A stretch of 64,000 bases of DNA from Pseudomonadota bacterium. GTDB lineage: Bacteria; Pseudomonadota; Gammaproteobacteria; Burkholderiales; Burkholderiaceae_C. Under the pieces are notes generated by a model. It had not been told where the DNA came from. It worked only from the letters and a program-made list of their open reading frames with translations, and searched no databases. A program made the translations under genes and the position numbers. Position 1 is the stretch's first letter, and every line of letters begins with the position of its first letter. The stretch is taken from NCBI GenBank assembly GCA_021846965.1, contig JAJZWA010000006.1:1-64000 (forward strand). Reading direction: 5' to 3'. Shown piece after piece: positions 41,366 through 52,184 of this stretch.

Positions 41366-41692
41366 ATGAGCGACCTGATCAAACACACCACCGATGCGTC
41401 CTTCGAGCAGGACGTGCTGAAGTCGTCGACCCCCGTGCTCATCGACTACTGGGCGGAATGGTGCGGCCCCTGCCGCATGGTGGCGCCGATCCTGGACGAA
41501 ATCGCCGGTGAATACCAGGGCCGGCTCCAGATCATGAAGGTCAACGTCGATGAAAACCGCAACGTGCCGGCCAAGTACGGCATTCGCGGAATCCCCACCC
41601 TGATGCTGTTCAAGGGCGGCGAGGTCGCGGCGACCAAGGTCGGTGCATTGTCCAAATCCCAGCTGACCTCCTTCCTCGACGCGAATATATAA
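41366..41692 (+). CDS. trxA: Thioredoxin
   Basis: TrxA is the general cytosolic dithiol reductant for ribonucleotide reductase and other disulfides. The 108-aa protein has the active site WCGPC at residues 32-36, [21 protein letters not shown] with the cis-proline, and [14 protein letters not shown]. The ATG at 41366 is the family start, although the frame is open through ffs. rho follows after 419 nt, a trxA-rho arrangement known in many proteobacteria. Confidence 0.98.
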   Translation: MSDLIKHTTDASFEQDVLKSSTPVLIDYWAEWCGPCRMVAPILDEIAGEYQGRLQIMKVNVDENRNVPAKYGIRGIPTLMLFKGGEVAATKVGALSKSQLTSFLDANI

Positions 41693-42111
41693 TTCGGTCC
41701 AGGGCGTGGGTGCCGGCGGGTCTCGACCCGATCGGCCCCGCGGCCCCGGAACCGTGACAACCGCGGCGTAGCAGCCGCGGCCACACCCGCCGATGTGGGC
41801 GGGTACCCCGGCCTCGCAGCGCGCGACCCGCCAGGCACGGGCCGGAACCCCACAATCCCGAAGACGCCGGCCAGGCTGCCCATGCACGACATGGCAGGAG
41901 AGCCGGCGGTGCACCCGAAGCGAACAACCTCCGCTTTGCGTGCGGCCCGCAAGCCGCAGCCTCCCTTTCCCCGACAGCCCGTCCTTCCCGGATCCGCACG
42001 CCGCGTCGCGCAGGCCGTGCGGCGCGATCACCGGAACCCGCAGCCGATTCCCGCTCGCGCACCCGGTCCCCGTCGCCGATTTCCATCGCCATTTCCCCGC
42101 CAACCCCTGCC
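41693..42111 (+). promoter_or_regulatory. Long structured leader between trxA and rho
   Basis: This 419-nt stretch holds no credible gene. It contains two adjacent hairpins, CCGCGGC/GCCGCGG at 41761-41780 and ACCCGCC/GGCGGGT at 41785-41804. Neither is followed by a T-run. It then becomes C-rich and G-poor towards the rho start, which is the kind of RNA that Rho binds. Rho of E. coli attenuates its own leader, and the same feedback is a reasonable inference. Confidence 0.55.
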
Positions 42112-43374
<1,263 letters not shown>

Positions 43375-43546
43375 GTTCGCTTCCATTCGTGCGATAATGC
43401 TGGTCTTTGGCTAAGTACAGCGACCGCCCCGCCCCGAGTCCGTCAGGACCGCGAGAACAAGCGAGAGAGCTTGCGCGGATTCCTCGAGAAGGGCGGCAAC
43501 ACGCTACGGTTGCGCTGCGGCTGGTCTCCTTTTCCGGAAATTCACC
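43375..43546 (+). promoter_or_regulatory. rho-rpmE intergenic region with candidate promoter
   Basis: The 172-nt gap carries GATAAT at 43393-43398, a good -10 candidate. The -35 is weak. Downstream is a small AAGC/GCTT hairpin. No Rho-independent terminator for rho is seen, so some read-through is possible. Confidence 0.45.
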
Positions 43547-43816
43547 ATGAAACCTGGCATCCACCCCGAATACCGCGACGTGTGCTTCGTCGACCTGTCC
43601 AACGGCACGAAGTTCGTCATCCCCTCGACGGCGGCGACGCGCGAAACCGTGAAGATGGACGACGGCCGCGAGCTCCCGCTGTTCAAGCTGGACACCTCCT
43701 CGGAGTCGCATCCCTTCTACACCGGAACCCAGAAGAGCATCGACTCGCTGGGCGGTCGCGTGGACAAGTTCCGCCAGAAGTTCGCCCGCGCGGCGTCGGC
43801 CGGCGCGAAGAAGTGA
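43547..43816 (+). CDS. rpmE2: 50S ribosomal protein L31 type B
   Basis: This 89-aa L31 belongs to the zinc-free (C-minus, type B) group. It begins MKPGIHPEYRDVCFVDLSN and lacks the CxxC pairs of the zinc form; only one cysteine is present. In bacteria with both forms, type B is used when zinc is scarce. Whether a zinc-type copy exists elsewhere cannot be seen here. A strong intrinsic terminator follows. Confidence 0.96.
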   Translation: MKPGIHPEYRDVCFVDLSNGTKFVIPSTAATRETVKMDDGRELPLFKLDTSSESHPFYTGTQKSIDSLGGRVDKFRQKFARAASAGAKK

Positions 43817-43863
43817 GGTACCGCGGGACCGGCCCTGGCCGGCCCGTCCCCCTGGGGAATCCG

Positions 43864-43890
43864 ACGGGCAGCCTGGCTGCCCGTTTTGTT
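43864..43890 (+). terminator. Rho-independent terminator after rpmE2
   Basis: An 8-bp stem (ACGGGCAG / CTGCCCGT, loop CCTGG) is followed by TTTTGTTT, 48 nt after the rpmE2 stop and just before the glycosyltransferase-like gene. Confidence 0.9.
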
Positions 43891-43919
43891 TGGCCGATGG
43901 ACCCTCGCAGCCCGACTCG

Positions 43920-45617
43920 ATGAACTCCCGCGCCGAAACCTCGCGCGCACCGGCGCCCCGCCCGGTGGTGAGCAGCGAAAGCGTGGCACGCCTGCCGCGC
44001 TGGCCCCTGTGGCTGCTGTGCGTGGCGTACGTGCTTCCGGGCTATCTGGGCCGCGACCCCTGGACCGGCGACGGCCAGACCTTCGGGGTGGCCTGGCAGA
44101 TCGCGCAGGGCCATTCCGGATGGCTGCAACCCAGCCTGTGGGGCCACTCCGTCAGCGGAGGCTGGATCGCCTACTGGCTGGGTGCGCTGGCCCTGAAGGC
44201 TTTCGCCGGCTGGTTCGGGGCGCCGACGGCCACGCGTCTGCCCTTCATGGTCCTGCTGGCGGTCTGCCTGGCCCAGGTGTGGCATGCGGCCTACCAGCTC
44301 GCCTTGCGCGACGAGGCCCAGCCCGTGCAGCCGGCCTTCGGCGAGCCCATCGCGCGCAAGGACTATGCACGCGCCATGGCCGACGGTGCCTTGCTCAGCC
44401 TGCTGGCCTGTCTGGGTCTGCTGGTGCGAGGGCACGAGACCACGCCGGCCCTGGTGCAACTGGCGGGGATCGGCAGCGTGCTGCTCGGGCTGGCGCTGCT
44501 GCCGCGACACCCCCTGCGCGCATGCCTGGCGCTGGCCGCGGGCCTGCTCGGGCTGGCCTTGTGCGGTGCGCCCTGGCTGGCGCTGTTCGCCGCGCTGCTC
44601 ATCGCGGCGCTGCTGCCCGCATCCGCCCTGCGCGGCAGCCGCGCGGCAGCGGCGCTGACCCTGATGCTTTGCGTGGCGGCCTGCGCGGCCGTGCTGTGGC
44701 ATCTGCACGGAGCCACCGAGGCCCGCATTCCCACGCTGCGCTCGGCGCAGCACCTGCTGGGCGTGCTGGCCTGGTTCCTGTGGCCGGCCTGGCCGCTGGC
44801 CGGGTGGGCGATCTGGCGCTGGCGCGCCTCGCTGGGTGCGTGGCATGTGCTGGCGCCCGTGGCGCTGGGCACGCTGTGCCTGTTCTCGTCCTTTCTCAGC
44901 AGTTCCGGCAGCGCGCCGCTGCTGCTGGTGCTGCCCGCGGCAGCCGTGCTGGCATCGCTGGCGCTTCCGGTGATGCGCCGCGGCAGCCTGGCGGCGCTGG
45001 ACTGGTTCGCCCTCATGTTCTTCAGCCTGCTGGCCTTCGTGGTCTGGCTGTTGTGGATCGCCCTGCTCACCGGGGAGCCGGCGCATCCGGCCGCCAATAT
45101 CGCGCGCCTCGCCCCGGGCTTCCATGCCCGGCTGCAACCCCTGCCCACCTTGCTGGCGCTGCTGGCCACGGCGGCATGGGCGGCCGTGGCGGCCTGGCGC
45201 GCTGGGCGCCATCGGCATCCGATCTGGAAAGGCATGGTGCTGTCGGCCGGCGGCGTGACCCTGGTCTGGGCGCTGGTCGGCACGCTGTGGCTTCCGGTGC
45301 TCGACTATGCCAGCAGCTATCGCAGCCTGGGAGAACAGGTGCGGCTGGCGCTGCGCGAGCACGGAGCCGGCCATGCGCCGCGCGTGCAGACCCTGGGACT
45401 CAACCCTTCGCAGCAAGGTCTGCTGGGCTACTGGAGCGACGCCCGTTTCGTGCCGGGCGCATGGCCGGAGTCCTGGCGTGCTCCCTATGTCCTCACCCTC
45501 ACGCGGGGGGACTATCTGCCCTGGCCGGTGCACGGAAAGGTGCTGTGGAGCGGACACCGCCCCGGCGAGAACGACGAGTTGCTGCGCCTGTGGCGCCGCG
45601 ATGACACGGGGCGCTGA
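43920..45617 (+). CDS. Polytopic membrane protein resembling GT39/ArnT glycosyltransferases
   Basis: The 565-aa protein has about ten to twelve hydrophobic segments and a C-terminal soluble domain of about 120 residues. The first luminal loop has YLGRDPWTGDGQTFGVAWQ, an acidic motif in the position where GT-C enzymes such as ArnT keep their catalytic aspartates. These use polyprenyl-phosphate sugars and often modify lipid A or glycoproteins. The family is inferred from topology and this loop; the acceptor is unknown. I chose the ATG at 43920. The last 17 nt overlap the MATE gene. Confidence 0.7.
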   Translation: MNSRAETSRAPAPRPVVSSESVARLPRWPLWLLCVAYVLPGYLGRDPWTGDGQTFGVAWQIAQGHSGWLQPSLWGHSVSGGWIAYWLGALALKAFAGWFGAPTATRLPFMVLLAVCLAQVWHAAYQLALRDEAQPVQPAFGEPIARKDYARAMADGALLSLLACLGLLVRGHETTPALVQLAGIGSVLLGLALLPRHPLRACLALAAGLLGLALCGAPWLALFAALLIAALLPASALRGSRAAAALTLMLCVAACAAVLWHLHGATEARIPTLRSAQHLLGVLAWFLWPAWPLAGWAIWRWRASLGAWHVLAPVALGTLCLFSSFLSSSGSAPLLLVLPAAAVLASLALPVMRRGSLAALDWFALMFFSLLAFVVWLLWIALLTGEPAHPAANIARLAPGFHARLQPLPTLLALLATAAWAAVAAWRAGRHRHPIWKGMVLSAGGVTLVWALVGTLWLPVLDYASSYRSLGEQVRLALREHGAGHAPRVQTLGLNPSQQGLLGYWSDARFVPGAWPESWRAPYVLTLTRGDYLPWPVHGKVLWSGHRPGENDELLRLWRRDDTGR

Positions 45618-46980
45618 AACGCGGGGACCGCTGCGCGAACTGCTGCGCCTGGCCGGCGCCGTGTTCGTGGGGCAGCTGGCGGTGGTCGGCTTCGGCGTGG
45701 CCGACACGGTCATGCTCGGCCGCGGCGGCGACACCCTGGGCCTGGCCACGCTGGCGCTGGGTCAGGCCGTGTACATGACCACCTACCTGGCCCTGGACGG
45801 CGTGACCCAGGCCCTGCTTCCGGCGCTGGGTCGCGAGGCCGGCGCCGCGCGGCTCGACCGCGTGGCCGCCGTGTTCCGCCAGGGGCTGTGGCTGGCGGCG
45901 ATGCTGGCCCTGCTCGGCTGTGCGCTGCTGTTGTGGCCGCAGCCCTTGCTGCGCCTGACCGGCGAGCACGACGCGGCGCTGCCCGTGGAGTACCTGCGCC
46001 TGCTGGCGCTGGGCCTGCCGGCGGCGATGCTCTACCGCATCCACGTGGCGCTGGGCCAGGCCATCGGACGTCCGATGCTGGTGACCGTCCAGCAGGGGCT
46101 GGGCCTGGGCTGCAAGCTGCTGCTCAACGCCCTGCTGGTCGCGCCCGCGAGCCTCGGCTTGCACGGGCTGAGCGGCCACGGCGCGCTGGGCTGCGCGGCG
46201 GCCACCACCATCACCCAGTGGCTGCTGCTGGCCGGCGCCTGGCGCCAGCATGGGCGCGACCCGGCCTTGCGGCCCTTGCGCGCGCTGCGCCGCTTCGATG
46301 CTCCGCAGGCGCGCCAGCTTCTGCCCCTGCTTCGCCTGGGGCTTCCGATCGGCGCGACGGTCATGGTGGACGTGTCTTCCTTCACCGGCATGGCCCTGTT
46401 CATCGCCCGCACCGGCACCGTGCAGCTGGCCGCGCACCAGGTCGCCATCAGCGTGGCCACGGTGCTGTACATGCTGCCGCTGTCCATGTCCATCGCCACC
46501 GGCTCGATGGTGGCGCGCCAGCTGGGCGCGGCCCGCCCGCGGGGTGCCGTGCGCGCGGCCTGGAGCGGGGTGGGCGCGGCCATGGCGGTGGCGGCCGCGG
46601 CGGCTCTGGCGCTGCTGCTGCTGCGCGCGCCCGTCGCCGCCTGGTACAGCAGCGATCCCCGCGTGGCGGCCGTGGCCGCGCGCCTGCTCGCGCTGGTGGC
46701 GGCCTATCAGGTCTTCGATGCCCTGCAGGCCTGCAGCGCCTTCGCGCTGCGCTCCTGGCACGTGGCCGCCCTGCCCGGCGCCCTGTACGCGCTTGCGCTC
46801 TGGGGCGTGGGCCTGGGCGGCGGTTGCCTGGTGGGGCTGGACCTCGGCGGGCTGAGTCCGCCGGCGCTGCAGGGCGCGGCCGGATTCTGGGCCGCCTATT
46901 GCGCCGGCCTGGTCCTGGCCGCGGCCGGCATCGCCTCGCTACTGCTGCGGGTCACGCGGCGTCAGCTGGCGGCCGCCTGA
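45601..46980 (+). CDS. MATE-family efflux transporter
   Basis: This 459-aa protein has twelve predicted membrane helices in two similar halves, with the MATE features GQLAVVGFGVADTVMLGR at the N-terminus and GLPIGATVMVDVSSFTGMALFIARTG at the start of the second half. MATE proteins export cationic drugs or metabolites using Na+ or H+. The ATG at 45601 overlaps the preceding gene by 17 nt, indicating coupling. Its 3' end overlaps the convergent ABC-F gene by 19 nt. The substrate is unknown; NorM is the nearest characterised type. Confidence 0.9.
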   Translation: MTRGAETRGPLRELLRLAGAVFVGQLAVVGFGVADTVMLGRGGDTLGLATLALGQAVYMTTYLALDGVTQALLPALGREAGAARLDRVAAVFRQGLWLAAMLALLGCALLLWPQPLLRLTGEHDAALPVEYLRLLALGLPAAMLYRIHVALGQAIGRPMLVTVQQGLGLGCKLLLNALLVAPASLGLHGLSGHGALGCAAATTITQWLLLAGAWRQHGRDPALRPLRALRRFDAPQARQLLPLLRLGLPIGATVMVDVSSFTGMALFIARTGTVQLAAHQVAISVATVLYMLPLSMSIATGSMVARQLGAARPRGAVRAAWSGVGAAMAVAAAAALALLLLRAPVAAWYSSDPRVAAVAARLLALVAAYQVFDALQACSAFALRSWHVAALPGALYALALWGVGLGGGCLVGLDLGGLSPPALQGAAGFWAAYCAGLVLAAAGIASLLLRVTRRQLAAA

Positions 46981-48917
46981 TCCGCGGCCCGCAGGCCTTC
47001 CATCTGCTGCTCCAGGTCCAGCCACTCCTGTTCGCAGGCTTCGATGTCCTGCGCCAGTTGCTTGAGCTCGCGCCCGGCCTCGGCGCGTTCGGCCGGACTG
47101 GGCGAGGGGTCGGCCAGTGCCTGCTCGAGCCGGGCGCGCCGGGCCTCCAGCGTCTCCAGGCGCCGCTGCGCGGCAGCCTGGGCCTGGCGCAGAGGCGCCA
47201 GCAGGCGATCGCGCTCGGCGCGCTGGCGCGCCGATGCGCGGCGCTGCTCACGCCGGTTCTCCGCCGCGGGTTGCACGCCCTCGCCCTCGCCCGCCGCGGG
47301 CGCCGGGCCGCCGGGCTCGCGGGCGGCCTGGCGCGCGCGCTCGAGCACCCAGCGCTGGTAGTCGTCCAGGTCGCCGTCGAAGGGGCGCACGCCCCCGTCG
47401 GCCACCAGCCAGTATTCGTCGCAGACGGCGCGCAACAGCGCGCGGTCGTGCGACACCAGCAGCATGGCGCCGCCGAATTCCTGCAACGCCAGGCTCAGCG
47501 CCTCGCGGGTGGGAAGGTCCAGATGGTTGGTGGGCTCGTCCAGCAGCAGCACGTTCGGGCGCTGCCACACGAGCAGAGCGAGCAGCAGCCGGGCGCGCTC
47601 GCCTCCGGACATCGTGCCCACCGGCTGAGCCGCCAGTTCGCCGCTGAACTGGAAACGGCCCAGCCAGTCGCGCCAGTCCTGCGTGGTGCCGGGGCGCTCG
47701 CTGGCCTGGGCCAGGCGCTGCAGATGCTGCATCGGGGTCTCGTCGGGACGCAGCACGTCCATTTCCTGTTGCGCGAAATAGCCCAGCACCACGCCTTCGC
47801 CCGGATGCAGGCTTCCGGCCAGCGGCTCGAGCACGCCCGCAAGGGTCTTCACCAGGGTCGACTTGCCCTGCCCGTTGGCGCCGAGCACGCCGATGCGCGC
47901 GCCGGCCAGCACATCGAGCTCCACCTGGCGCAACACCGGGGCCCCCGGCGCGAAGCCGCACTCCAGCCCGCGTGCGCGCAGCAATTGCTGGGGCTGTCGC
48001 TGCGGCTGCAGGAATTCGAACTGCAAGGGGTGGCTGAGCACCACGGGGGCCAGCAGTTGCATGCGCTCGAGCGCCTTGAGCCGGCTTTGCGCCTGGCGCG
48101 CCTTGGTGGCCTTGGCACGGAAACGCTCGACGAAGGAGTTCAGGCGCGCGATGTCGGACTGCTGGCGCGCGTAGGCCTGCGCCTGCTGGGTCAGCGCCTG
48201 CGCGCGCCGCTGTTCGAAGGCCGTATAGCCCCCCGCATAGCGACTCAGGCGCCCCTGCTCGAGGTGCACCGTCACGCGGGTGACGGCGTCCAGGAATTCG
48301 CGGTCGTGCGAAATCACCAGCAGGGTTCCGGGGTAGCGTCCCAGCCAGCTCTCCAGCCACACCAGCGCATCGAGGTCGAGGTGGTTGGTGGGTTCGTCCA
48401 GCAACATGCAATCACTGGGCTGGAACAGGGCCTGCGCCAGCGCCAGGCGCATGCGCCAGCCGCCGGAGAAACTGCGCACCGGCTGTTGCAGCGCGGCCTG
48501 CGCGAAACCCAGGCCGAGCAGCAGGGCCTCGGCGCGCGCGCGCGCACTGTAGGCCTGGGCGAGCTCCAGGGCCTCGGCCGCGGCGGCGATGCGCTGGGCA
48601 TCGCCCTCGCGCTCGGCCTCGCGACTCGCGCACAGGGCCTCCTGCAACGCGATGTCGCCGCGGCAGACGAATTCGGCCGCCTCGCAATCCTCGTCCGGCA
48701 CCTGTTGCGCCACCGAGGCCACGCGCCAATGGGCCGGGAATTCCAGCGTGCCGCCATCCTCGATGAGCTGGCCCAGCAGGAGTCCGAACAGCGAGGACTT
48801 TCCGGCTCCGTTGGCGCCCACCAGCCCGAGCTTCTCGCCGGCCTGCACGCTCAGGTCGGCGCCGTCGAGCACCGCCTTGGCGCCGCGGCGCAGGCTCAGT
48901 CCCTGCAGACGGATCAT
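46962..48917 (-). CDS. ABC-F family ATPase (YheS/Uup-like)
   Basis: ABC-F proteins are cytosolic, lack membrane domains, and act on the ribosome. The 651-aa protein has two nucleotide-binding domains: Walker A GANGAGKSSL with signature FSGGWRMRL, and GANGQGKSTL with signature MSGGERARLL. They are separated by a linker with an FRAKATKARQAQSRLKALERM-type P-site tRNA interaction motif. A C-terminal coiled coil completes the protein. The architecture fits YheS best. The ATG at 48917 overlaps the prmB stop (ATGA). Confidence 0.93.
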   Translation of the reverse strand: MIRLQGLSLRRGAKAVLDGADLSVQAGEKLGLVGANGAGKSSLFGLLLGQLIEDGGTLEFPAHWRVASVAQQVPDEDCEAAEFVCRGDIALQEALCASREAEREGDAQRIAAAAEALELAQAYSARARAEALLLGLGFAQAALQQPVRSFSGGWRMRLALAQALFQPSDCMLLDEPTNHLDLDALVWLESWLGRYPGTLLVISHDREFLDAVTRVTVHLEQGRLSRYAGGYTAFEQRRAQALTQQAQAYARQQSDIARLNSFVERFRAKATKARQAQSRLKALERMQLLAPVVLSHPLQFEFLQPQRQPQQLLRARGLECGFAPGAPVLRQVELDVLAGARIGVLGANGQGKSTLVKTLAGVLEPLAGSLHPGEGVVLGYFAQQEMDVLRPDETPMQHLQRLAQASERPGTTQDWRDWLGRFQFSGELAAQPVGTMSGGERARLLLALLVWQRPNVLLLDEPTNHLDLPTREALSLALQEFGGAMLLVSHDRALLRAVCDEYWLVADGGVRPFDGDLDDYQRWVLERARQAAREPGGPAPAAGEGEGVQPAAENRREQRRASARQRAERDRLLAPLRQAQAAAQRRLETLEARRARLEQALADPSPSPAERAEAGRELKQLAQDIEACEQEWLDLEQQMEGLRAADQAAAS

Positions 48918-49807
48918 GCGTCGCCTTCCAGCGCCGCGGCCTCGACCAGGAACACCGCATCGTCACCCGCGCTGACCGGCAGCCAGTGCACCGCCAGGCG
49001 TGGAAAGGCCGCCTCGAAGTGCGCGCGCTCGTGGCCGATCTCCACCACCATCACGCCCTGCGGCCGCAGGTGGCGGCGAGCCTCGCGCAGCAGCCGGCGC
49101 ACCAGATCCATGCCGTCGTCGCCGCCGGCCAGTGCCAGCCTGGGCTCGTGCAGGAACTCGCGCGGCAGCGCGCGCATCGACGCCTCGTTCACGTACGGGG
49201 GATTGCATAGCACGAGGTCGAAGCGCGCCTCGACCCCGAAGGCCTCGAACAGGTCCGAGCGCAGCAGGCGCACCCGGCTGCCCAGGCCGTGGAGTTCGAC
49301 ATTCGCGCGCGCCAGTTCCAGCGCCGGCGCCGAGATGTCGCTGCCCGTCACCTCGGCGCCGGGCCAGCGCTGGGCCGCCAGGATGGCCAGGCTGGCGCCG
49401 CCGGTGCAGAGCTCGGCGATGCGCGCGGGCTCGCTGCGCAACCAGGGGTCGAGGCCCTCGTCCAGCAGCTCGGCGATCAGCGAGCGCGGCACGATGGCGC
49501 GTTCGTCGGCCAGGAAACGCTGGCCGTGCAGCCAGGCCTCGCCGAGCAGGTAGGCCAGCGGGCGACGCGTGCGAACGCGCTGCTCCACCAGCTCGCGCAG
49601 GCGCTGCAGCACCGCTTCGGGCACGACGCGGCGCTGCAGCTCGGGCAGGCGCGCGAAACTCTCGAGCAAGGGCCAGCCCAGGCAGTGCAGCAGCATCCAG
49701 GCGGCTTCCTGCGCGGCATCCTCGGTGCCCTGCCCGTAGCTCAGGCCGGCGTCGAGCAGTCGCTGCTCGGCTTCGCGCCAGGCCTGCGAGAAACGAAACC
49801 CGGGCAT
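48914..49807 (-). CDS. prmB: Ribosomal protein L3 N(5)-glutamine methyltransferase
   Basis: PrmB methylates a glutamine in ribosomal protein L3. The 297-aa protein has an N-terminal helical domain, a SAM-binding region (IAELCTGGASLAILAAQRWP, VTGSDISAPALELARANV) and the catalytic NPPY motif in LVLCNPPYVNEASM. That NPPYV motif and its location fit PrmB; PrmC is the alternative but usually sits next to prfA. The ATG at 49807 shares one base with the dapE stop (TGATG). Confidence 0.92.
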   Translation of the reverse strand: MPGFRFSQAWREAEQRLLDAGLSYGQGTEDAAQEAAWMLLHCLGWPLLESFARLPELQRRVVPEAVLQRLRELVEQRVRTRRPLAYLLGEAWLHGQRFLADERAIVPRSLIAELLDEGLDPWLRSEPARIAELCTGGASLAILAAQRWPGAEVTGSDISAPALELARANVELHGLGSRVRLLRSDLFEAFGVEARFDLVLCNPPYVNEASMRALPREFLHEPRLALAGGDDGMDLVRRLLREARRHLRPQGVMVVEIGHERAHFEAAFPRLAVHWLPVSAGDDAVFLVEAAALEGDA

Positions 49808-50985
49808 CAGGCCGCCAGCGCCTCGAGGGTGCGCCGGTACACCCCGGCCAGGGGTTCGAGAAAACGCAACTCGATGTGCTCGTCGATCTGGTGGATGCTG
49901 GCGTTGGGCGGGCCGAATTCCACCACCTGCTCGCAGACCTTGGCGATGAAGCGGGCGTCCGAGGTGCCGCCGGTGGTCGACAACTCGGCGCGCGCCCCGG
50001 TTTCCCCGGCGATCGCCTCGATCAGGGCGCGCGAGAGCTCGCCCGCGGGCGTCAGGAAGGGCTCGGCGCCCAGGGTCCATTGCAGGGTGTGCGGCACGCC
50101 GTGGCGCTGCAGGACCTCGACCACGCGCTGCTGCAGTCGGGGTGCCGGGGATGCCGGGCTGAAACGGAAGTTGAAACTCAGTTCCAGCTCGCCGGGAATC
50201 ACGTTGCCCGCACCGGTCCCGGCGTGCAGGTTGGACACCTGCCAGGTGGTGGGCGGGAAATGCTCGTCGCCCTCATCCCAGACCGTGGCGGCGAGTTCGG
50301 CCAGCGCCGGCGCCAGCAGATGCACGGGGTTGCGCGCAAGCTGCGGATAGGCGACATGGCCCTGCACTCCGTGCACGGTGAGCTTGCCCGACAGCGAGCC
50401 CCGGCGCCCGTTCTTGATCACGTCGCCCAGGGTCCCGGTGCTGGTCGGCTCGCCGACGATGCACCAGTCCAGGCGCTGGCCGCGGCGGCGCAGTTCCTCG
50501 CAGACCTTGACCGTGCCGTCGCGCGCCGGGCCTTCCTCGTCGCTGGTGAGCAGGAAGGCGATCGAGGCGCGAGGCCGCGGATGGGCCTGCAGGAACTGTT
50601 CCACGGCCACCACCATCGCCGCCAGCGAGCTCTTCATGTCGGCCGCGCCGCGCCCGTACAGGCGCCCGTCGCGCACGCTGGGCTCGAAGGGATCGCTGCT
50701 CCAGGCGCTCAGCGGGCCGGTGGGGACCACGTCGGTGTGGCCGGCGAACACCAGCACCGGAGCATCGGCCCCGGCGCTGCCCGGGCGCAAGGCCCACAGG
50801 TTGTCGACCCTCCAGTCGTCGGGGCCGCTGGTGATGGTTTCGCAGGCGAAGCCGCAGGCGCGCAGGCGCTCGGCGAGCAGTTGCTGGCAACCGGCGTCGG
50901 CCGGGCTCACCGAGGGGCGGCGGATGAGTTCGCGCACCAGGTCCAGCGTCGGGGTCGGCGCGGGCGCGGGGCTTGGGGATGGCAT
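49807..50985 (-). CDS. dapE: Succinyl-diaminopimelate desuccinylase
   Basis: DapE releases LL-diaminopimelate and succinate in lysine and peptidoglycan synthesis. The 392-aa M20 metallopeptidase has the metal-site motifs [23 protein letters not shown] and the catalytic [12 protein letters not shown], plus GGTSDARFI near the C-terminus. I chose the ATG at 50985; the first residues [12 protein letters not shown] are low complexity. It is 8 nt after pilU, with dapD and dapC further upstream. Confidence 0.97.
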   Translation of the reverse strand: MPSPSPAPAPTPTLDLVRELIRRPSVSPADAGCQQLLAERLRACGFACETITSGPDDWRVDNLWALRPGSAGADAPVLVFAGHTDVVPTGPLSAWSSDPFEPSVRDGRLYGRGAADMKSSLAAMVVAVEQFLQAHPRPRASIAFLLTSDEEGPARDGTVKVCEELRRRGQRLDWCIVGEPTSTGTLGDVIKNGRRGSLSGKLTVHGVQGHVAYPQLARNPVHLLAPALAELAATVWDEGDEHFPPTTWQVSNLHAGTGAGNVIPGELELSFNFRFSPASPAPRLQQRVVEVLQRHGVPHTLQWTLGAEPFLTPAGELSRALIEAIAGETGARAELSTTGGTSDARFIAKVCEQVVEFGPPNASIHQIDEHIELRFLEPLAGVYRRTLEALAA

Positions 50986-50993
50986 GGGGGGAT

Positions 50994-52139
50994 TCACTGC
51001 CCTTCGAGATCGAGCGAGATGTCGCGGAAGGAGGGTTCGTCGGCTTCCGAGGCGGCGGCCTGCGCCGTCGGCTTGGCGGAGAAGTCGTTCTGCAGGCGCC
51101 ACAGCAGGTTGGTGGGCGAATCGGCCGCCGCCAGCGCTTCCTCGCGCGCAACGCGCCCGTCACGCACCATGTCGGCCAGGCACTGCTCGAAGCTCTGCGA
51201 GCCCTCCGCCATGGACTTTTCCATCGCCTCGCGCACTCCGCCGAGGTCGCCCTTGACGATGAGTTCGCGGATCAGCTGGGTGTTCAGCAGCACCTCGACG
51301 GCCGGGATGCGCCCGCCCGACTGCGCCGGCAGCAGGCGCTGCGAGATCACCGCGCGCAGCCCGGCGGCCAGGTCCGACAACAGCGCCGGGCGCATGTCCA
51401 GGGGGAACAGGCCGAGAATGCGGTTGAGGGCCTGGTGGCTGTTCGAGGCGTGCAGCGTGGCCAGGCACAGGTGCCCGGACAAGGCGTAGCTCAGCGCCGC
51501 GGCCATGGTCTCGCGGTCGCGGATCTCGCCGATCATGATGCAGTCGGGGGCCTGGCGCAGCGCGTTCTTCAGCCCGATCGCAAGGTCGCGTGCGTCGATC
51601 CCGATCTCGCGCTGGTTGACGATGGAGCGGCGGTTGCGGAACAGGTACTCGATCGGCTCCTCCAGCGTGAGGATGTGTCCGCTCATCTGCTGGTTGCGAT
51701 GGTCGAGCATGGAGGCCAGCGTGGTGCTCTTGCCCGAACCCGTGGAGCCGACCACCAGGATCAGCCCATGGCGCTGCTTGACCAGATCGGCCAGCACCCC
51801 GGGCAGGTTCAGGCTGTCCAGCGCGGGAATCTCCCCGGGGATGTAGCGCACCACCACGGCCACGGTGCCGCGCTGCAGGAAGGCGCTGACCCGGAAACTG
51901 CCCAGCCCCTCGCGCGCGACGGCCAGGTTGAGCTCTCCGCGCTCGTGCAGCTCGCGCATGCGCGGCTCGTCGATGATCTCTCCCAGCAGCTTGGCCGGAT
52001 CCTGCGCCGAGATGACCTGGCGATTGATCGGCACCGATTGGCCGTTGATGCGGATCTGGATCGGCGCGTTGGCACTGACGTACAGATCCGAGGCCTTCTT
52101 CTCGGCCATCAACTGCAGCAGCCGTTCCATGGTGGACAT
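50994..52139 (-). CDS. pilU: Type IV pilus retraction-type ATPase PilU
   Basis: PilU is the accessory hexameric ATPase for type IV pilus retraction. The 381-aa protein has Walker [11 protein letters not shown] (K137), the acidic box [13 protein letters not shown], Walker [13 protein letters not shown] and the histidine box [15 protein letters not shown]. Its C-terminal tail (about 345-381) and the usual pairing favour PilU over PilT, but no pilT is adjacent. It is inserted between dapD and dapE, an arrangement I recall from other Burkholderiales. The gap to dapE is 8 nt. Confidence 0.88.
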   Translation of the reverse strand: MSTMERLLQLMAEKKASDLYVSANAPIQIRINGQSVPINRQVISAQDPAKLLGEIIDEPRMRELHERGELNLAVAREGLGSFRVSAFLQRGTVAVVVRYIPGEIPALDSLNLPGVLADLVKQRHGLILVVGSTGSGKSTTLASMLDHRNQQMSGHILTLEEPIEYLFRNRRSIVNQREIGIDARDLAIGLKNALRQAPDCIMIGEIRDRETMAAALSYALSGHLCLATLHASNSHQALNRILGLFPLDMRPALLSDLAAGLRAVISQRLLPAQSGGRIPAVEVLLNTQLIRELIVKGDLGGVREAMEKSMAEGSQSFEQCLADMVRDGRVAREEALAAADSPTNLLWRLQNDFSAKPTAQAAASEADEPSFRDISLDLEGQ

Positions 52140-52184
52140 CGGGTTTCTCCGCCGGGTGGATGCGCGCTCGCGGGGCGACGACGC

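Noticed and set aside
45888-49553. A 1221-codon open frame on the plus strand
   Set aside because: It runs out of frame through MATE and then antisense to the ABC-F and prmB genes, all of which have clear family matches.
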